From: Gammaproteobacteria bacterium
GTDB lineage: Bacteria > Pseudomonadota > Gammaproteobacteria > Xanthomonadales > Wenzhouxiangellaceae
Length of the DNA stretch: 64,000 bases
Assembly: GCA_009908385.1 (NCBI GenBank)
Contig: JAAAPE010000073.1
Location: forward strand, 62,001-126,000
Direction of reading: 5' to 3'
The notes below the pieces were generated by a model that saw only the letters and a program-made list of their open reading frames with translations, searched no databases and had not been told where the DNA came from. Of this stretch, positions 46,669-57,420 are shown piece by piece (within the stretch, counting starts at the first letter, position 1; each line of letters opens with the position of its first letter). The position numbers and the translations under genes are program-made.

Positions 46669-48114
46669 TCAGGGATTCTCCCGGACTTGGGCTTCGGCCG
46701 GCGCCGGGGTCGAGAGCGATACGGCGACGTAGAGCAAGACAGAGGCCATCGCACCCACGACGATGACCGGGAACCCGCCGATCAGCGGCACGCCGGAAAA
46801 ATCGATCAACGCCAGCTCGCCGGCCACGCCCACGCCCGAACCGCCCAGTATGGCGGCGATCGCGCCGGCGGCATTGCCACGCCGCCAGTACAGGCCGAGC
46901 ACGACGGGAATGAACACGCCCGCGGCATAGAGGGTGTACGACATCAGCAGCAGGTCGATGATGGCCTCGAAGGCGAGCGCCATCCACAGCGCCAGCACAC
47001 CGATGGCGACGGTGGCCATTCGGGACAGCCGCAGCATGCGCCTGCTGTCCATGTCGGCGCCGGGCTCGATGAATCGAGCGTAGAGGTCATTGGTGACGTG
47101 CGATGCGCCGGCCATCAGCAGCGAGTCGGCGGTGGACATGATTGCCCCGATGATTGCGGCGATCACGATGGCGGCGGCCGAGGCCGGGAGCACCTCGCTG
47201 ATCAGCTGCGGGATGGCCTGCGAGGCCTCGACCCCGTCTCCGAACAGCGCCCGGGCCGCCATGCCGGTCAAAACGGGAAAGGCGGCGAAGAGCACCAGCA
47301 GCGCGCCCGCGAGAATCGCGGCGCGCGACGCGATTCGCTCGTTCCGGGCGGCAAACAGGCGCTGGTAGAAATCCTGACCGATGAGCGTGTACATCATGGT
47401 CGGCACGACCGCGGCCAGGACCAGCCCGAGGCCGGCCCCGAGCGGGCTGAAGTAGGCATCCGTACCTGCCGACAGGTCCAGACTGTCGATCCCGGCGCGA
47501 ATTCCGGTCATGCCGCCGGCCTCGTTGACGGCCATCACGGCCGCCACCGGTACGCCGATGAATACGATCGCCAGCTGAACCGCGTCGGTCAGCGTGACGC
47601 CCCACAATCCCGAAAGCGCGGTATAGACGATGAACAGCAGGGTCGCCGCGATGGCCGCCCAGGTCGGATCGAGCCCGACGATCGAAAGCGCCCCCTGGGC
47701 CGCCCAGACCTGGGCGCCGATGATGCCTACGATGGCCACCAGCGACAGCAGACTGCCCAGCAATCTCACCGCTTCGCTGCCGTATCGCAGCCCTAGGTAG
47801 TCGGGCACCGTGAACATGGCGAGGCGTCTCATGCGCCGCGCGGCCACCAGGCCGAGCACGACGAGAGACAGGCCCACCCCGGCCGCGTAGGCGATGCCGG
47901 TCAGGCCGTGCTCGAATCCCCATTCTCCCGACCCCATGACGAAGCCGCCGCCGAAATGCGTGGCGCACAGCGTTGCCGTCGCGAGCGGCAGGCCGAGACG
48001 ACGCCCGGCCAGTAGGAAGTCGGTGGTATCGCCGATGAATCGCGTCGCGTAGACGCCGACGCCGAATATGACCAAGAAGTAGGCGGCAAGAATGATCAGC
48101 GGCAGGTCGGGCAT
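46669..48114 (-). CDS. sodium:solute symporter (SSS) family transporter
   Basis: FLLAGRRLGLPLATATLCATHFGGGFVMGSGEWG; 12+ TM helices; SGLWGVTLTDAVQLAIVFIG. Confidence 0.92.
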   Translation of the reverse strand: MPDLPLIILAAYFLVIFGVGVYATRFIGDTTDFLLAGRRLGLPLATATLCATHFGGGFVMGSGEWGFEHGLTGIAYAAGVGLSLVVLGLVAARRMRRLAMFTVPDYLGLRYGSEAVRLLGSLLSLVAIVGIIGAQVWAAQGALSIVGLDPTWAAIAATLLFIVYTALSGLWGVTLTDAVQLAIVFIGVPVAAVMAVNEAGGMTGIRAGIDSLDLSAGTDAYFSPLGAGLGLVLAAVVPTMMYTLIGQDFYQRLFAARNERIASRAAILAGALLVLFAAFPVLTGMAARALFGDGVEASQAIPQLISEVLPASAAAIVIAAIIGAIMSTADSLLMAGASHVTNDLYARFIEPGADMDSRRMLRLSRMATVAIGVLALWMALAFEAIIDLLLMSYTLYAAGVFIPVVLGLYWRRGNAAGAIAAILGGSGVGVAGELALIDFSGVPLIGGFPVIVVGAMASVLLYVAVSLSTPAPAEAQVRENP

Positions 48115-48393
48115 GGCGATCGGGTTCCTTGTTTTCCCGGCCCGCACCAGCGCGGGGCTTCGGGAAGCAACGTCGGGTGTCCAGGGAACACTCTAACCGC
48201 TCGATGAAGGATGGAGGACGAGTCGAGCCCACTTCACCGCAGGATTCACGGCGGTCTTGCAGCGGATATCGAAGCGTGCACGCATTGCCCGAACGCGTGC
48301 CCGGAGCGGTTCATGCCTGAGTCGGTGTAAGGTTTCGGCCGCATGCCGGACTGGAAAGAGTGACGACCCGAACTTTCCAATCCGGAGTGAACC

Positions 48394-50286
48394 ATGAAAA
48401 CCGACCGCTGGATCGAAGGCCTCGCGGGGCCGCTTCTGCTGGTAATGCTGCTCTGGTCCCAGGACGCCTGCTCTGCCTCGGCGGAACGCTGGCACGTCGT
48501 GCGGATCGGTGACGCCACCGTTGGCTCGATGCACGAAACGGAGCGCCGCGAAGCGACCGGCTGGCGCAGCACCGAGTCTTCACGCATTGTCATCAACCGC
48601 CTGGAGTCGAAGATCGAGATTTCGACTTTCCACGAGGCCCTGGAGGACGAGCGCGGCCGCTTGCGGTCCGTCCGCCAGGAAGTGAACACTTCGCAGCGCA
48701 CCCAGACGACCCGGGGGCGCAGGGAGGGCGACGAGTGGCTGATCGTAAGCGGTGACGAAGGTTCCGGCCCGACGCGCAGCCTTCCGATCGAAGACGACCT
48801 GCTCGGCCCGCGCGGTGTGCGCGAGCGCCTGGATTCGCTCGAGCAGCCCGGCGACATCGTTTCCTACCACGCCTTCTTGCCGCACCTCGGTCGGCCGGGC
48901 CATGTCCAGGCCGAGCTGACGGGCTTCGAGGCTTTCGGCGATCGCGAGCTTCGTGTGATCAGCGAGAAGATGAGCGGCATGCCGGCGCCCATGACGCGCC
49001 TGATCGACGGGGACGGCTACTCGGTCGTCACCCGCATGCCGGGTCCGTTCGGGCAGACCGAGACGGTGCTGGCGGACAGGGCTGCGGCCCGCTTGGCCGA
49101 CGCCGGCGGAGAACTGGGCGAGGAGGTGTTCGAGTCGACCCTGGTGCGGACCGGCGTGCGCCTGCCCAATCCCCGATCGATCGAATACCTGGAAGTCGAA
49201 CTGCATCATCGCAACCCGGCGCTCGGCTGGCCCGAATTCGACAGCGCGCACCAGACGGTGCTGGAAGAACGCGCCGAGCGCCTGGTGCTGGCGATCGAGC
49301 GGCGGCATCCCCGCCAGAGCGTGTCTCTGGATGCGGACGCGGCCGGAGCGATCGACCGGCACCTGGCTTCCAACGACCTGCTGCGGGCCGACCAGCCCGA
49401 ATTGGTCGAACTGGCAGAAGACATCGTCGGCGATGAACGTGACGCCTGGCAGGCCGCCCGGCGTCTCGAGCGATGGGTATCGGACAACATGTCGGTCGAC
49501 ATGGGCGTGGCCCTGGCGCCGTCGGACGAGATTCTCGAGCAGCGCCGCGGCACCTGCACCGAGTACGCCATCCTCCTGACCGCGCTGGCACGAGCCGCCG
49601 GCATACCGGCCCGCTACGTGGGCGGTTACGTCTACGCCCACGGGATGTTCGGCGGCCACGCCTGGACAGAAGTGCGGATCGGCGATCGGTGGCTGGCGCT
49701 CGACGCGGCCATTCCGGCCGACGGACCGGCGGACGCGGCGCGCATTGCCTTCGTATGGACTGATCTGGACGACGGCATGGCGGCGCTCAACAGCGGCGCG
49801 GTCATGCAGATGTACGGGCAGATCGACGCCCGCGTCCTGGCCTGGCGCCATGCCGACGGTACCGAGCGGCGTTTCCCCGGCGGCGCGCCGTCACCCGGCG
49901 TGGTCGACGGGCGTTTCGTCGACCGCATCCAGGGGGTCGAATGGTCGGTTCCCGAAGACTGGCGTATCGTGGACTACGAGGAGACTTGGCCCAGCAACCG
50001 GCTGGCCGGGGCCGTGAACGATGACGGGGGACGCGTCGATCTTCGCTGGATTGCCGCCAGTCCCTGGGAGAGCGCCGGCGAAGACGCCGCTGCGGCCATT
50101 CGTGCCAGGGTCGGGGAATGGGGCGGTCGATCGATCGATGTCGGTGGCCGCTCCGGGTGGCTGGTGGAACGCCATGGACGGGCCGCGATTGCGGTGTCCG
50201 GTCCGGCCGGGTTCTGGCTACTCGAGGGTGAATCCCGGGACGAGTTGCAGCGCCTCGCCGCCGGCCTGTCGCTTCCGTCGGCATGA
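48394..50286 (+). CDS. transglutaminase-like domain protein with signal peptide
   Basis: QRRGTCTEYAILLTALARAAGIPARYVGGYVYAHGMFGGHAWTEVRIGDRWLALDA. Confidence 0.9.
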   Translation: MKTDRWIEGLAGPLLLVMLLWSQDACSASAERWHVVRIGDATVGSMHETERREATGWRSTESSRIVINRLESKIEISTFHEALEDERGRLRSVRQEVNTSQRTQTTRGRREGDEWLIVSGDEGSGPTRSLPIEDDLLGPRGVRERLDSLEQPGDIVSYHAFLPHLGRPGHVQAELTGFEAFGDRELRVISEKMSGMPAPMTRLIDGDGYSVVTRMPGPFGQTETVLADRAAARLADAGGELGEEVFESTLVRTGVRLPNPRSIEYLEVELHHRNPALGWPEFDSAHQTVLEERAERLVLAIERRHPRQSVSLDADAAGAIDRHLASNDLLRADQPELVELAEDIVGDERDAWQAARRLERWVSDNMSVDMGVALAPSDEILEQRRGTCTEYAILLTALARAAGIPARYVGGYVYAHGMFGGHAWTEVRIGDRWLALDAAIPADGPADAARIAFVWTDLDDGMAALNSGAVMQMYGQIDARVLAWRHADGTERRFPGGAPSPGVVDGRFVDRIQGVEWSVPEDWRIVDYEETWPSNRLAGAVNDDGGRVDLRWIAASPWESAGEDAAAAIRARVGEWGGRSIDVGGRSGWLVERHGRAAIAVSGPAGFWLLEGESRDELQRLAAGLSLPSA

Positions 50287-50348
50287 ACTTCGGCGCATCC
50301 GGCAAGCCCCTTGCCGCGGCGAGCGGTCAGTGGAGGGACGAGGGAACC

Positions 50349-50840
50349 ATGAACGATGCCGCAGCAATGGAAGCCATTATCGAGCGCTACGGCGCCGCGC
50401 TATGGCGCCTGGCCGGCAGTTTCGAGTTCGACGCCGCGCGCCGCGAGGACCTGTTGCAGGACATGCTGGTCGCCATCTGGCGCGCGCTGCCCAGGCTCGA
50501 GGATCCGGCGCGGCTCAAGGCCTATGTCTTCCGAATCGGCCGCAACCGTGCGGTCAGCCACGTCGCGAGCCAGGCCCGCCACCCGCGCAATGAGACGCTG
50601 TCAGGCGAATTCGAGCTGCCGGGGTCCACGCCCTATGAGGCGCTCGAGCAAACCGAACGCCAGCGCCGCCTGCGCCGCGTGGTCAACAGCCTGCCGTTGG
50701 GGCAGCGCGAGGCGATCACCCTGTTCCTGGAGGGCTTTTCGCACGCCGAGATCGCCGAGGTTCTTGCCATTTCCGAAAACAACGTCGCGGTGCGCGTCAA
50801 TCGCGCCCGCCGATTCCTGACCGAGAGGCTTGCACGATGA
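50349..50840 (+). CDS. RNA polymerase sigma-70 family (ECF-like) factor, module 2
   Basis: ARREDLLQDMLVAIWRALPRLEDPARLKAYVFRIGRNRAVSHV; LPLGQREAITLFLEGFSHAEIAEVLAISENNVAVRVNRARRFL. Confidence 0.9.
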   Translation: MNDAAAMEAIIERYGAALWRLAGSFEFDAARREDLLQDMLVAIWRALPRLEDPARLKAYVFRIGRNRAVSHVASQARHPRNETLSGEFELPGSTPYEALEQTERQRRLRRVVNSLPLGQREAITLFLEGFSHAEIAEVLAISENNVAVRVNRARRFLTERLAR

Positions 50841-51424
50841 ATGACTCGATCGACGAACTCGAAGCAATACGAGAGGACTGGCAGGATGGCGCCTCACGGC
50901 CGCCCCAGGTCACCCTGGCGTCGCTGCGCCGCCGCCTGTCGCGCGGCTGGCTCGTGGCCGCCTTGGAGGCACTGGGGCTGATGGCCGCCTGCGCGCTGCT
51001 CACCGTCGTCGCCCTCGACACGCGCGGGCTCATGGGCTGGATCTACTGGGGATTCTTCACCGTCTTCTTCCTGATCATGGCCACCATCAGCGTGCGGCTG
51101 CGCCTGCGGACCCTGTTCCGCGACGACGACTCGGGGCAAGCCGTCCTCGCCCAGGCCCGGCGCGATGCCGTCGCACGCCGGACCGGCGGGGCCGTGGTCT
51201 TGTGGACCTGCCCGGTGGTCTGGTCGTTCGCCTCGCTCTGGCTGGTGGCCGACGGGCTGCTCCAGGGGATGAGCGCCAGCGCCATCGCGGGCGAGTCATG
51301 GCCGTCCTTCGCTTTCGTGACTTTATGGTGCCTGATGGCCGCCGCGCTCGGCGCCTGGCTGCGCGAGAAGGGACAGCGCCAGTTGCTCGAACTCGATCAG
51401 CTCGTTCGGGAGCTCGGTGGCTAG
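50837..51424 (+). CDS. 195-aa four-TM protein downstream of sigma factor (candidate anti-sigma), module 2
   Basis: ATGA overlap with sigma gene; IREDWQ motif; same length and topology as 31041..31628. Confidence 0.75.
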   Translation: MNDSIDELEAIREDWQDGASRPPQVTLASLRRRLSRGWLVAALEALGLMAACALLTVVALDTRGLMGWIYWGFFTVFFLIMATISVRLRLRTLFRDDDSGQAVLAQARRDAVARRTGGAVVLWTCPVVWSFASLWLVADGLLQGMSASAIAGESWPSFAFVTLWCLMAAALGAWLREKGQRQLLELDQLVRELGG

Positions 51425-51477
51425 GCGTTCTCTGATCGACCCGGCGCAGGCGCTTCTCGGGGGCAGGTTGCGGCCTT

Positions 51478-51948
51478 TTACCAGCCGAGTGTGCCGGGCC
51501 CGCCCTTGAACGGCCCCTTCACCCAGGACAGGATCCATCCGCCGTAGAAGTCGCCCGCCTGCGGCTGGACGCGCTCGCCGTTCACGTAGCAGGCGTCCAC
51601 CCGACCGGCGTAGAAGGACACGAAATCCCTGATGGCCGGGTCGGTGGGATCGGGGTAGGCCCAGCAGGCATCACGGATCAGCCCCGCTTCGGTCCTGAGA
51701 TGCCAGTAGCGGGCCTGTCCCTTCCACTCGCAGAAGGTACGCGTGTCGCTGGGCTCGAGGCGGGTGAAATCGACGTCTTCGGGCGGAAAGTAGAAGCAGG
51801 GCGGGTGCGATGTCTCGAGGATACGCACCCCGTGCGTCGTCTCGCCCAGTATCCCACCCCCATGCTCGACCCTCAGGGTCCAGTCGACGGGCTCGAGTCG
51901 CGGCGGTCGGGGATAGTCCCACACGGATTCGGAGTGCTTGCCGTTCAT
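51478..51948 (-). CDS. DUF427 domain-containing protein
   Basis: PVDWTLRVEHGGGILGETTHGVRILETSHPPCFYFPPEDV...CEWKGQARYWHL. Confidence 0.88.
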   Translation of the reverse strand: MNGKHSESVWDYPRPPRLEPVDWTLRVEHGGGILGETTHGVRILETSHPPCFYFPPEDVDFTRLEPSDTRTFCEWKGQARYWHLRTEAGLIRDACWAYPDPTDPAIRDFVSFYAGRVDACYVNGERVQPQAGDFYGGWILSWVKGPFKGGPGTLGW

Positions 51949-52059
51949 GGAGCGGATCGATGTTCGTGCCGATGAACAGTGTCCCGCCGCGGCGTGAAGA
52001 ATCCGTGCCGCCTTCCGGTAGAAGACGGCACGGCCACCCGGTTGGGTGGGGCAAATGGT

Positions 52060-53886
52060 TCAGGCGCTGCGCTCGGCCTCGATCCAGTCGTCGACGACTT
52101 CCTCGAGCAGGGTCAGCGGCAGGGCGCCGTTGCCGAGCACCTGGTCGTGAAATTCGGGCAGGCTGAAGTCCTCGCCGAGTTCCCGCCGGGCGCGTTCGCG
52201 CAGTTCGAGGATCTTCATCATGCCGACCTTGTAGGCCAGCGCCTGACCGGGCATGACCAGGTAGCGCTCGATCTCGGCCTCGACTTCGCCTTCGCCCATG
52301 CCGGTGTTGGCCAGCATGTAGTCGATGGCTTCTTCGCGCGTCCAGCGCTTGTGGTGCATGCCGGTATCGACTACCAGGCGGACCGCGCGGAACATTTCGG
52401 CCTGCAGGCGACCCAGGTTGTCGAGCGGATCGTCCTGGAACCCGATTTCCCAGGCCAGTCGTTCCGCGTAGAGCGCCCAGCCCTCGGAATAGGCGGTGAA
52501 GGGCACCAGGCGGCGGAACATCGGAATGCCCTCGAGCTGCTGGGTGATGGCGATCTGGAAGTGGTGGCCGGGGATGGCCTCGTGGTAGGCCAGCGTGCGC
52601 ATCCCGAACCTGGGTATCTCGGAGACGTCGCGCAGGTTGGCGAAGAAGGTGCCCTTGCGCTTGCCGTCGAGGGAGGGGCGCTGGTAGTAGGCGCCCGCCG
52701 AGGTCTCCTCGGAAAACTCGGGGACGCGCTTGACCTGCACGCCGGTCTCCGGCCGCAGATTGAAATACTCGTCCATCGCCGGGTCGATTTCGTCGATGAT
52801 CGTCTGGTAGTCGGCCAGGATCCGTTCGCGGCCGGCCTCGGTATCGGCGTAGAGCTGGTCCGGTCGCTGGGCGAGTTGCTGGACACGTTCGCCGATCGTG
52901 CCTTCGGTCAGTCCCTCCGCGCGCAGGATGGCGTCCATCTCGCGGCCGATGCGCTCCACTTCGGCCAGGCCGATCTCGTGGATCTCATCGGCCGACATGT
53001 CGGTGGTCGTGTGCTGGCGAATGGCCTGCTGATAGAAGGCGTCACCGTCGGGCAGGCGCCACACGCCGCCGTTGCTCGTGGCTTTCGGCGAGAGTTCTCG
53101 CAGGTAGGCCAGCAGGTTTTCGTAGGCCGGGTAGACCGACTGCTCCACCGCCTCGACCACCTGCGCGCGCAGTTCATCGCGACGATCCTGTCCGAGCTCG
53201 GATTCGTCGATGGCATCGAGCTTCTCGTCGAACTGCGCCACCAGCAGGTGTCTTTCGGGCGCGCTGTCGAGAAAGCCCTCGACCTGCTCGATGACCTTGG
53301 TCACGGCGAAGGCCGGCGGCAGGATACCGCGTTCCTCGCGGATTCTCAGGCCTTCGAGAACGCCGTCGAATTTCTCGTCGAACTGGCTCAGGCGCGCGAT
53401 GTAGTGCTCGGCGCCGAGTTCGTCCTCGACCACGTGCTGCTGCACCATGAAGTCGGGCAGGGTGCTCTGCACGCCGAAGAGCTGGTTGACCGGGAAGTTG
53501 TGGAAGCGCCAGCGGTCGGCGTCGGCCATCTGGTTCGACATGAAAAAGTCGAAGACGTCATAGGAGAGAAGATCCTGGCCTTCGTAGTCGCTGCGGTCGT
53601 AGCGCCTGAAGGTCTCATACTCGTCGCGCCAGTAGGCGAGCATTTCCTCGCCCGCCTCGGGCGAGGCGTCGCCGAGCTCGGCGTTGTGGCCGCGGATCCC
53701 GAACTGGTCCAGGATGCGCAGCGAGGTGAGCATCTCCGGCTGCTGCAGGCTGAATTTCAGGAAGGCCCGGGAATAGAACCAGTCGATCGAGAGCGGCTTG
53801 AAGTACCAGAAGTTGGCGAAGAGCAGGCCGCCGGCCAGCACCAGGACAGCCAGGCCGGCACCGCCCCATTTGAGAAATCGTTTCAT
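52060..53886 (-). CDS. DUF885 family metallopeptidase-like protein, membrane anchored
   Basis: N-terminal TM; LAYHEAIPGHHFQIAI (HExxH); AYSEGWALYAERLAWEIG; MPGQALAYKVGMMKI. Confidence 0.9.
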   Translation of the reverse strand: MKRFLKWGGAGLAVLVLAGGLLFANFWYFKPLSIDWFYSRAFLKFSLQQPEMLTSLRILDQFGIRGHNAELGDASPEAGEEMLAYWRDEYETFRRYDRSDYEGQDLLSYDVFDFFMSNQMADADRWRFHNFPVNQLFGVQSTLPDFMVQQHVVEDELGAEHYIARLSQFDEKFDGVLEGLRIREERGILPPAFAVTKVIEQVEGFLDSAPERHLLVAQFDEKLDAIDESELGQDRRDELRAQVVEAVEQSVYPAYENLLAYLRELSPKATSNGGVWRLPDGDAFYQQAIRQHTTTDMSADEIHEIGLAEVERIGREMDAILRAEGLTEGTIGERVQQLAQRPDQLYADTEAGRERILADYQTIIDEIDPAMDEYFNLRPETGVQVKRVPEFSEETSAGAYYQRPSLDGKRKGTFFANLRDVSEIPRFGMRTLAYHEAIPGHHFQIAITQQLEGIPMFRRLVPFTAYSEGWALYAERLAWEIGFQDDPLDNLGRLQAEMFRAVRLVVDTGMHHKRWTREEAIDYMLANTGMGEGEVEAEIERYLVMPGQALAYKVGMMKILELRERARRELGEDFSLPEFHDQVLGNGALPLTLLEEVVDDWIEAERSA

Positions 53887-53972
53887 TGTCGTCCGGTGGG
53901 TTGTTGACTCGAACGACGACTTTAAACCGCCGACGCACGAGAAATCATGCGCCAGAAGTCATGTGTTGCAGC

Positions 53973-54332
53973 TTAATCGTTGCCTTCGTCGAGTCGAATC
54001 TCGAAGCGCCCGCCGAAAGTCGAGGCAATCCGCGCCTTCCAGACCGTATCGCCCTGGCAGACGACAACGAGCTCTTCGCCGATATTACTGCTGGTGAAGG
54101 CTTTCATCCGCTCGGCCGCGGGATTCTCGAGCGAGATCATCAATCGCGAACCGTCCTCCGCGCGGCGGGAGACGCCCTGAATGTCGTCCCCATCGACGAG
54201 CGCGTCGTTGCTCGCTTGCCCTTCGACGTATGCGTGAACCGCGAAGTCGGAACCGCAGGGCGCGGGCAGCCCCGTCTGGGCGCTCGCGGTCTGGATGCAA
54301 AGCGCCAGCAAGGCGATCGTCAGAATTCTCAT
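53973..54332 (-). CDS. small secreted protein resembling the SecD P1/head subdomain
   Basis: signal peptide MRILTIALLALCIQTASAQ; ISLENPAAERMKAFTSSNIGEELVVVCQGDTVWKARIASTFGGRFEIRL. Confidence 0.6.
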   Translation of the reverse strand: MRILTIALLALCIQTASAQTGLPAPCGSDFAVHAYVEGQASNDALVDGDDIQGVSRRAEDGSRLMISLENPAAERMKAFTSSNIGEELVVVCQGDTVWKARIASTFGGRFEIRLDEGND

Positions 54333-54403
54333 GGCTCCCTCCGGAAAGTCGTGTGTACCGACAGCTTTCGGGTCAAGAGCGTTGAGTTTCAAGTCACCCG
54401 CTT

Positions 54404-55378
54404 TCAGGGCTGGACGACCACGCTCCCGGTCGAAGCACGTCCGAAAAGCGCTTCGAAAGCCTTCCCGGCTTCTTCCAGGGGATGGATGCTGGTCGGCGTC
54501 GGATCGATCCGACCGGACAGCGTCCATTCCGCGAGCGTGCGAATGACGGGCGGCACGACGCTCGGATCGGCCATGACCGTCCCGCCCCAGTTGACGCCGT
54601 GAATCGAGCAGCGCTTGAGAAGCGGTAGATTCATGGGCATCCTGGCGATGCCCGCCACGAAGCCAACCACCAGGAAGCGCCCGCCGGGCGCCATCAGGCG
54701 CAGCGCTGCCTCCGACGTTTCGCCGCCGACCGGGTCGTAGACCACGTCGACGCCGCGCTTGTCCGTCGCCGCCTTGATCTCGTCCCGCCAGCCTTCGACC
54801 GTGTAGTCGACGACCTTGTCAGCGCCGTGATCCAGGCAGTGCCGACGCTTGTCCTCGCTGGAAGCGCAGGCGATCACTCTCGCGCCGAGTGCCTTGGCAC
54901 ATTCGATTGCCGTCGTGCCTGTGCTTCCGGAAGCACCCAGTACCAGGACGGTTTCACCTTCGGTGACCTGCCCGATCTCGCGCAGGCCGTAGAGGCTGGT
55001 CGCCCAGGATATGAAGAAATTGGCGGCCTTGACCGGCTCGATGCCCGGCGGCATCGGAGCACAGGAACTGGCCGGCACAACGACCTGTTCGGCCATGCCG
55101 CCGTGGAGCGCGAACGCGGCAACCAGATCCCCCGGCTTCAGGTGCGTAACGCCTTCTCCGACGGATTCGACCACGCCGGCAAGCGAACTGCCGGGCACGA
55201 ACGGCAGGTCGGGTCGGATCTGGTAGTCGCCGCGAATCAGCAGGCCGTCGAAGAAGCCGACGCCGATACCCCCGACGTCGAGTCGTACTTCATTGCTTTC
55301 CGGTGCTGCCGGCGCATCGATTTCCCTGACCCGAATGCCTGACGGGTCGCCGAACTCGCTGATCAGGATGGCGCGCAT
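54404..55378 (-). CDS. zinc-type alcohol dehydrogenase-like / NADPH:quinone oxidoreductase
   Basis: PFVPGSSLAGVVESVGEGV; VLVLGASGSTGTTAIECAKALGARVIACASSEDK; GVDVVYDPVGGE. Confidence 0.93.
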   Translation of the reverse strand: MRAILISEFGDPSGIRVREIDAPAAPESNEVRLDVGGIGVGFFDGLLIRGDYQIRPDLPFVPGSSLAGVVESVGEGVTHLKPGDLVAAFALHGGMAEQVVVPASSCAPMPPGIEPVKAANFFISWATSLYGLREIGQVTEGETVLVLGASGSTGTTAIECAKALGARVIACASSEDKRRHCLDHGADKVVDYTVEGWRDEIKAATDKRGVDVVYDPVGGETSEAALRLMAPGGRFLVVGFVAGIARMPMNLPLLKRCSIHGVNWGGTVMADPSVVPPVIRTLAEWTLSGRIDPTPTSIHPLEEAGKAFEALFGRASTGSVVVQP

Positions 55379-55444
55379 GGATCACTCGACAATGTGAAAA
55401 CGGATCCCATTGTCCATGAGCGATCGCGATCACGTCCAGGCCGA

Positions 55445-55588
55445 TTACTGGCCCCGCAATTTCGCGACTCCGGCATCGGGCTTGTAGGTGCCTTCCCTTT
55501 TCGCAGCCTTGTCGGCTCGCTTCTCTTTCAGCGTCTTGGCCGGCTTCTTCTTTCCTTCCCTTGTCTGCGTGTCTCTGCCCTTGGTCAT
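55445..55588 (-). CDS. 47-aa very basic small protein (not in supplied ORF track)
   Basis: MTKGRDTQTREGKKKPAKTLKEKRADKAAKREGTYKPDAGVAKLRGQ* read on minus strand. Confidence 0.6.
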   Translation of the reverse strand: MTKGRDTQTREGKKKPAKTLKEKRADKAAKREGTYKPDAGVAKLRGQ

Positions 55589-55927
55589 GTCGGTCTCCAC
55601 TTCGACCCGTTATTGTCACGATGACGCAAATCGGGTTGTCATTACTGAGACCTCGATTCGAGGCGTTCATTCGACCGGCCTCAACGAAAAGGCATGGGTT
55701 CAAGTTCATACCAAGACGTTCACGAATCCTGCCACATTCAGAGTCTCGGAATTGCTCGCTCGCAAGGCGCCTCGAGCCCGGTCCGTTGGTATACAATACG
55801 CGCCGCTTCGATTGCGGTCCATCCAGGGCGGGTTTCGGCTCGTTCCGGCCCCGTCTTTCCGATTTGACCCCTTGATCTTCTCGAACGGCCCGGCCTTCGC
55901 GTCCCGGCCGAGCCAAGGTATTGCTGA

Positions 55928-57409
55928 ATGAATGTCCTGTACGCCATCCGCCGAGACTGGCTTTCCAATCTGCGCGGCGACGTGCTGGCCGGCCTGGTCG
56001 TCGCGCTGGCGCTGATCCCGGAAGCCATCGCGTTCTCCCTGATCGCCGGTCTCGATCCGCGGGTGGGCCTTTATGCGTCGTTCTGCATTGCCGTGACGAT
56101 CGCTTTCACCGGCGGCCGCCCGGGCATGATCTCCGCGGCCACCGGCGCCATGGCGCTGCTGATGGTCACGCTGGTGCGCGAGCATGGACTCGAGTATCTC
56201 CTGGCGGCGACGGTTCTCACCGGCCTCCTGCAGATCATCGCCGGTTACCTGAAGCTGGCCGACCTGATGCGCTATGTTTCGCGCTCCGTGGTCACCGGTT
56301 TCGTCAACGCGCTGGCCATCCTGATTTTCCTGGCCCAGTTGCCCGAACTGATCGGCGTACCGGTCGCCGTCTACCCGATGGTCGCCGTGGGCCTGGTCAT
56401 CATCTACGGTCTGCCCCGGCTGACCCGTGCGGTCCCCTCGCCACTGGTCGCCATCGTGCTGTTGACTGCCGCCGCGGTCGCGCTCGGCATCCAGGTGCCG
56501 ACCGTCGGCGACAAGGGCGAATTGCCGGATGCCCTTCCGACCTTCCTGCTGCCGGACATTCCGTGGTCGCTCGAGACCCTGATGATCATCCTGCCGGTCT
56601 CGTCGACCATGATGGTCGTCGGTCTGCTCGAATCCTTCCTGACCGCACAGATCGTCGACGACCTGACCGACACGCCCAGCAACAAGCACCGCGAGGCTCG
56701 GGGGCAGGGTATCGCCAATATGGTCTCGGGCTTCTTCGGCGGCATGGCCGGATGCGCCATGATCGGCCAGTCGGTCATCAACGTGAAGTCCGGCGGCCGC
56801 GGTCGCTTGTCGAGCCTGGTGGCCGGTGTGTTCCTGCTGCTGATGGTCGTCTTCCTGGGCGATTACGTCGGCATGATCCCGATGGCGGCGCTGGTCGCGG
56901 TCATGATCATGGTCGCCGTCGGCACCTTCAGCTGGCAGTCGATCGCCGACCTGCGGCACCATCCGAAGACCTCCAGCCTGGTCATGATCGGCACCGTGGT
57001 CGTGACGGTGTTCACCCATGACCTGGCCAAGGGAGTGCTGACCGGCGTGCTGCTCTCTGCGCTGGGCTTCGCCCGCAAGGTGGGCCAGGTGCTCGTGGTC
57101 GGCAAGCACCTGGAAGACGGCGGTCGGACTCGCGGCTACACCGTCACCGGGCAGGTCTTCTTCGCGTCCGCCGGTGAATTCCTCGCCGCCTTCGATTTCC
57201 GCGAGGTCATAGAATGCGTCCGCATCGATGTCAGCGGCGCCCACTTCTGGGATCTGAGCGCCGTCGGCGCGCTCGATCGCGTCATACTGAAATTCCGCCG
57301 CGAGGGCGTGGCAGTCGATGTCGTCGGCATGGACGAGGCCAGCCGCACGCTGGTCGACCGGCTCGGCGTGCACGACAAGCCCGACGCCGAAAAACTGCTC
57401 GGGCACTGA
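55928..57409 (+). CDS. SulP family inorganic anion transporter with STAS domain
   Basis: [33 protein letters not shown]-terminal [31 protein letters not shown]. Confidence 0.93.
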   Translation: MNVLYAIRRDWLSNLRGDVLAGLVVALALIPEAIAFSLIAGLDPRVGLYASFCIAVTIAFTGGRPGMISAATGAMALLMVTLVREHGLEYLLAATVLTGLLQIIAGYLKLADLMRYVSRSVVTGFVNALAILIFLAQLPELIGVPVAVYPMVAVGLVIIYGLPRLTRAVPSPLVAIVLLTAAAVALGIQVPTVGDKGELPDALPTFLLPDIPWSLETLMIILPVSSTMMVVGLLESFLTAQIVDDLTDTPSNKHREARGQGIANMVSGFFGGMAGCAMIGQSVINVKSGGRGRLSSLVAGVFLLLMVVFLGDYVGMIPMAALVAVMIMVAVGTFSWQSIADLRHHPKTSSLVMIGTVVVTVFTHDLAKGVLTGVLLSALGFARKVGQVLVVGKHLEDGGRTRGYTVTGQVFFASAGEFLAAFDFREVIECVRIDVSGAHFWDLSAVGALDRVILKFRREGVAVDVVGMDEASRTLVDRLGVHDKPDAEKLLGH

Positions 57410-57420
57410 GGAGATCCGCA

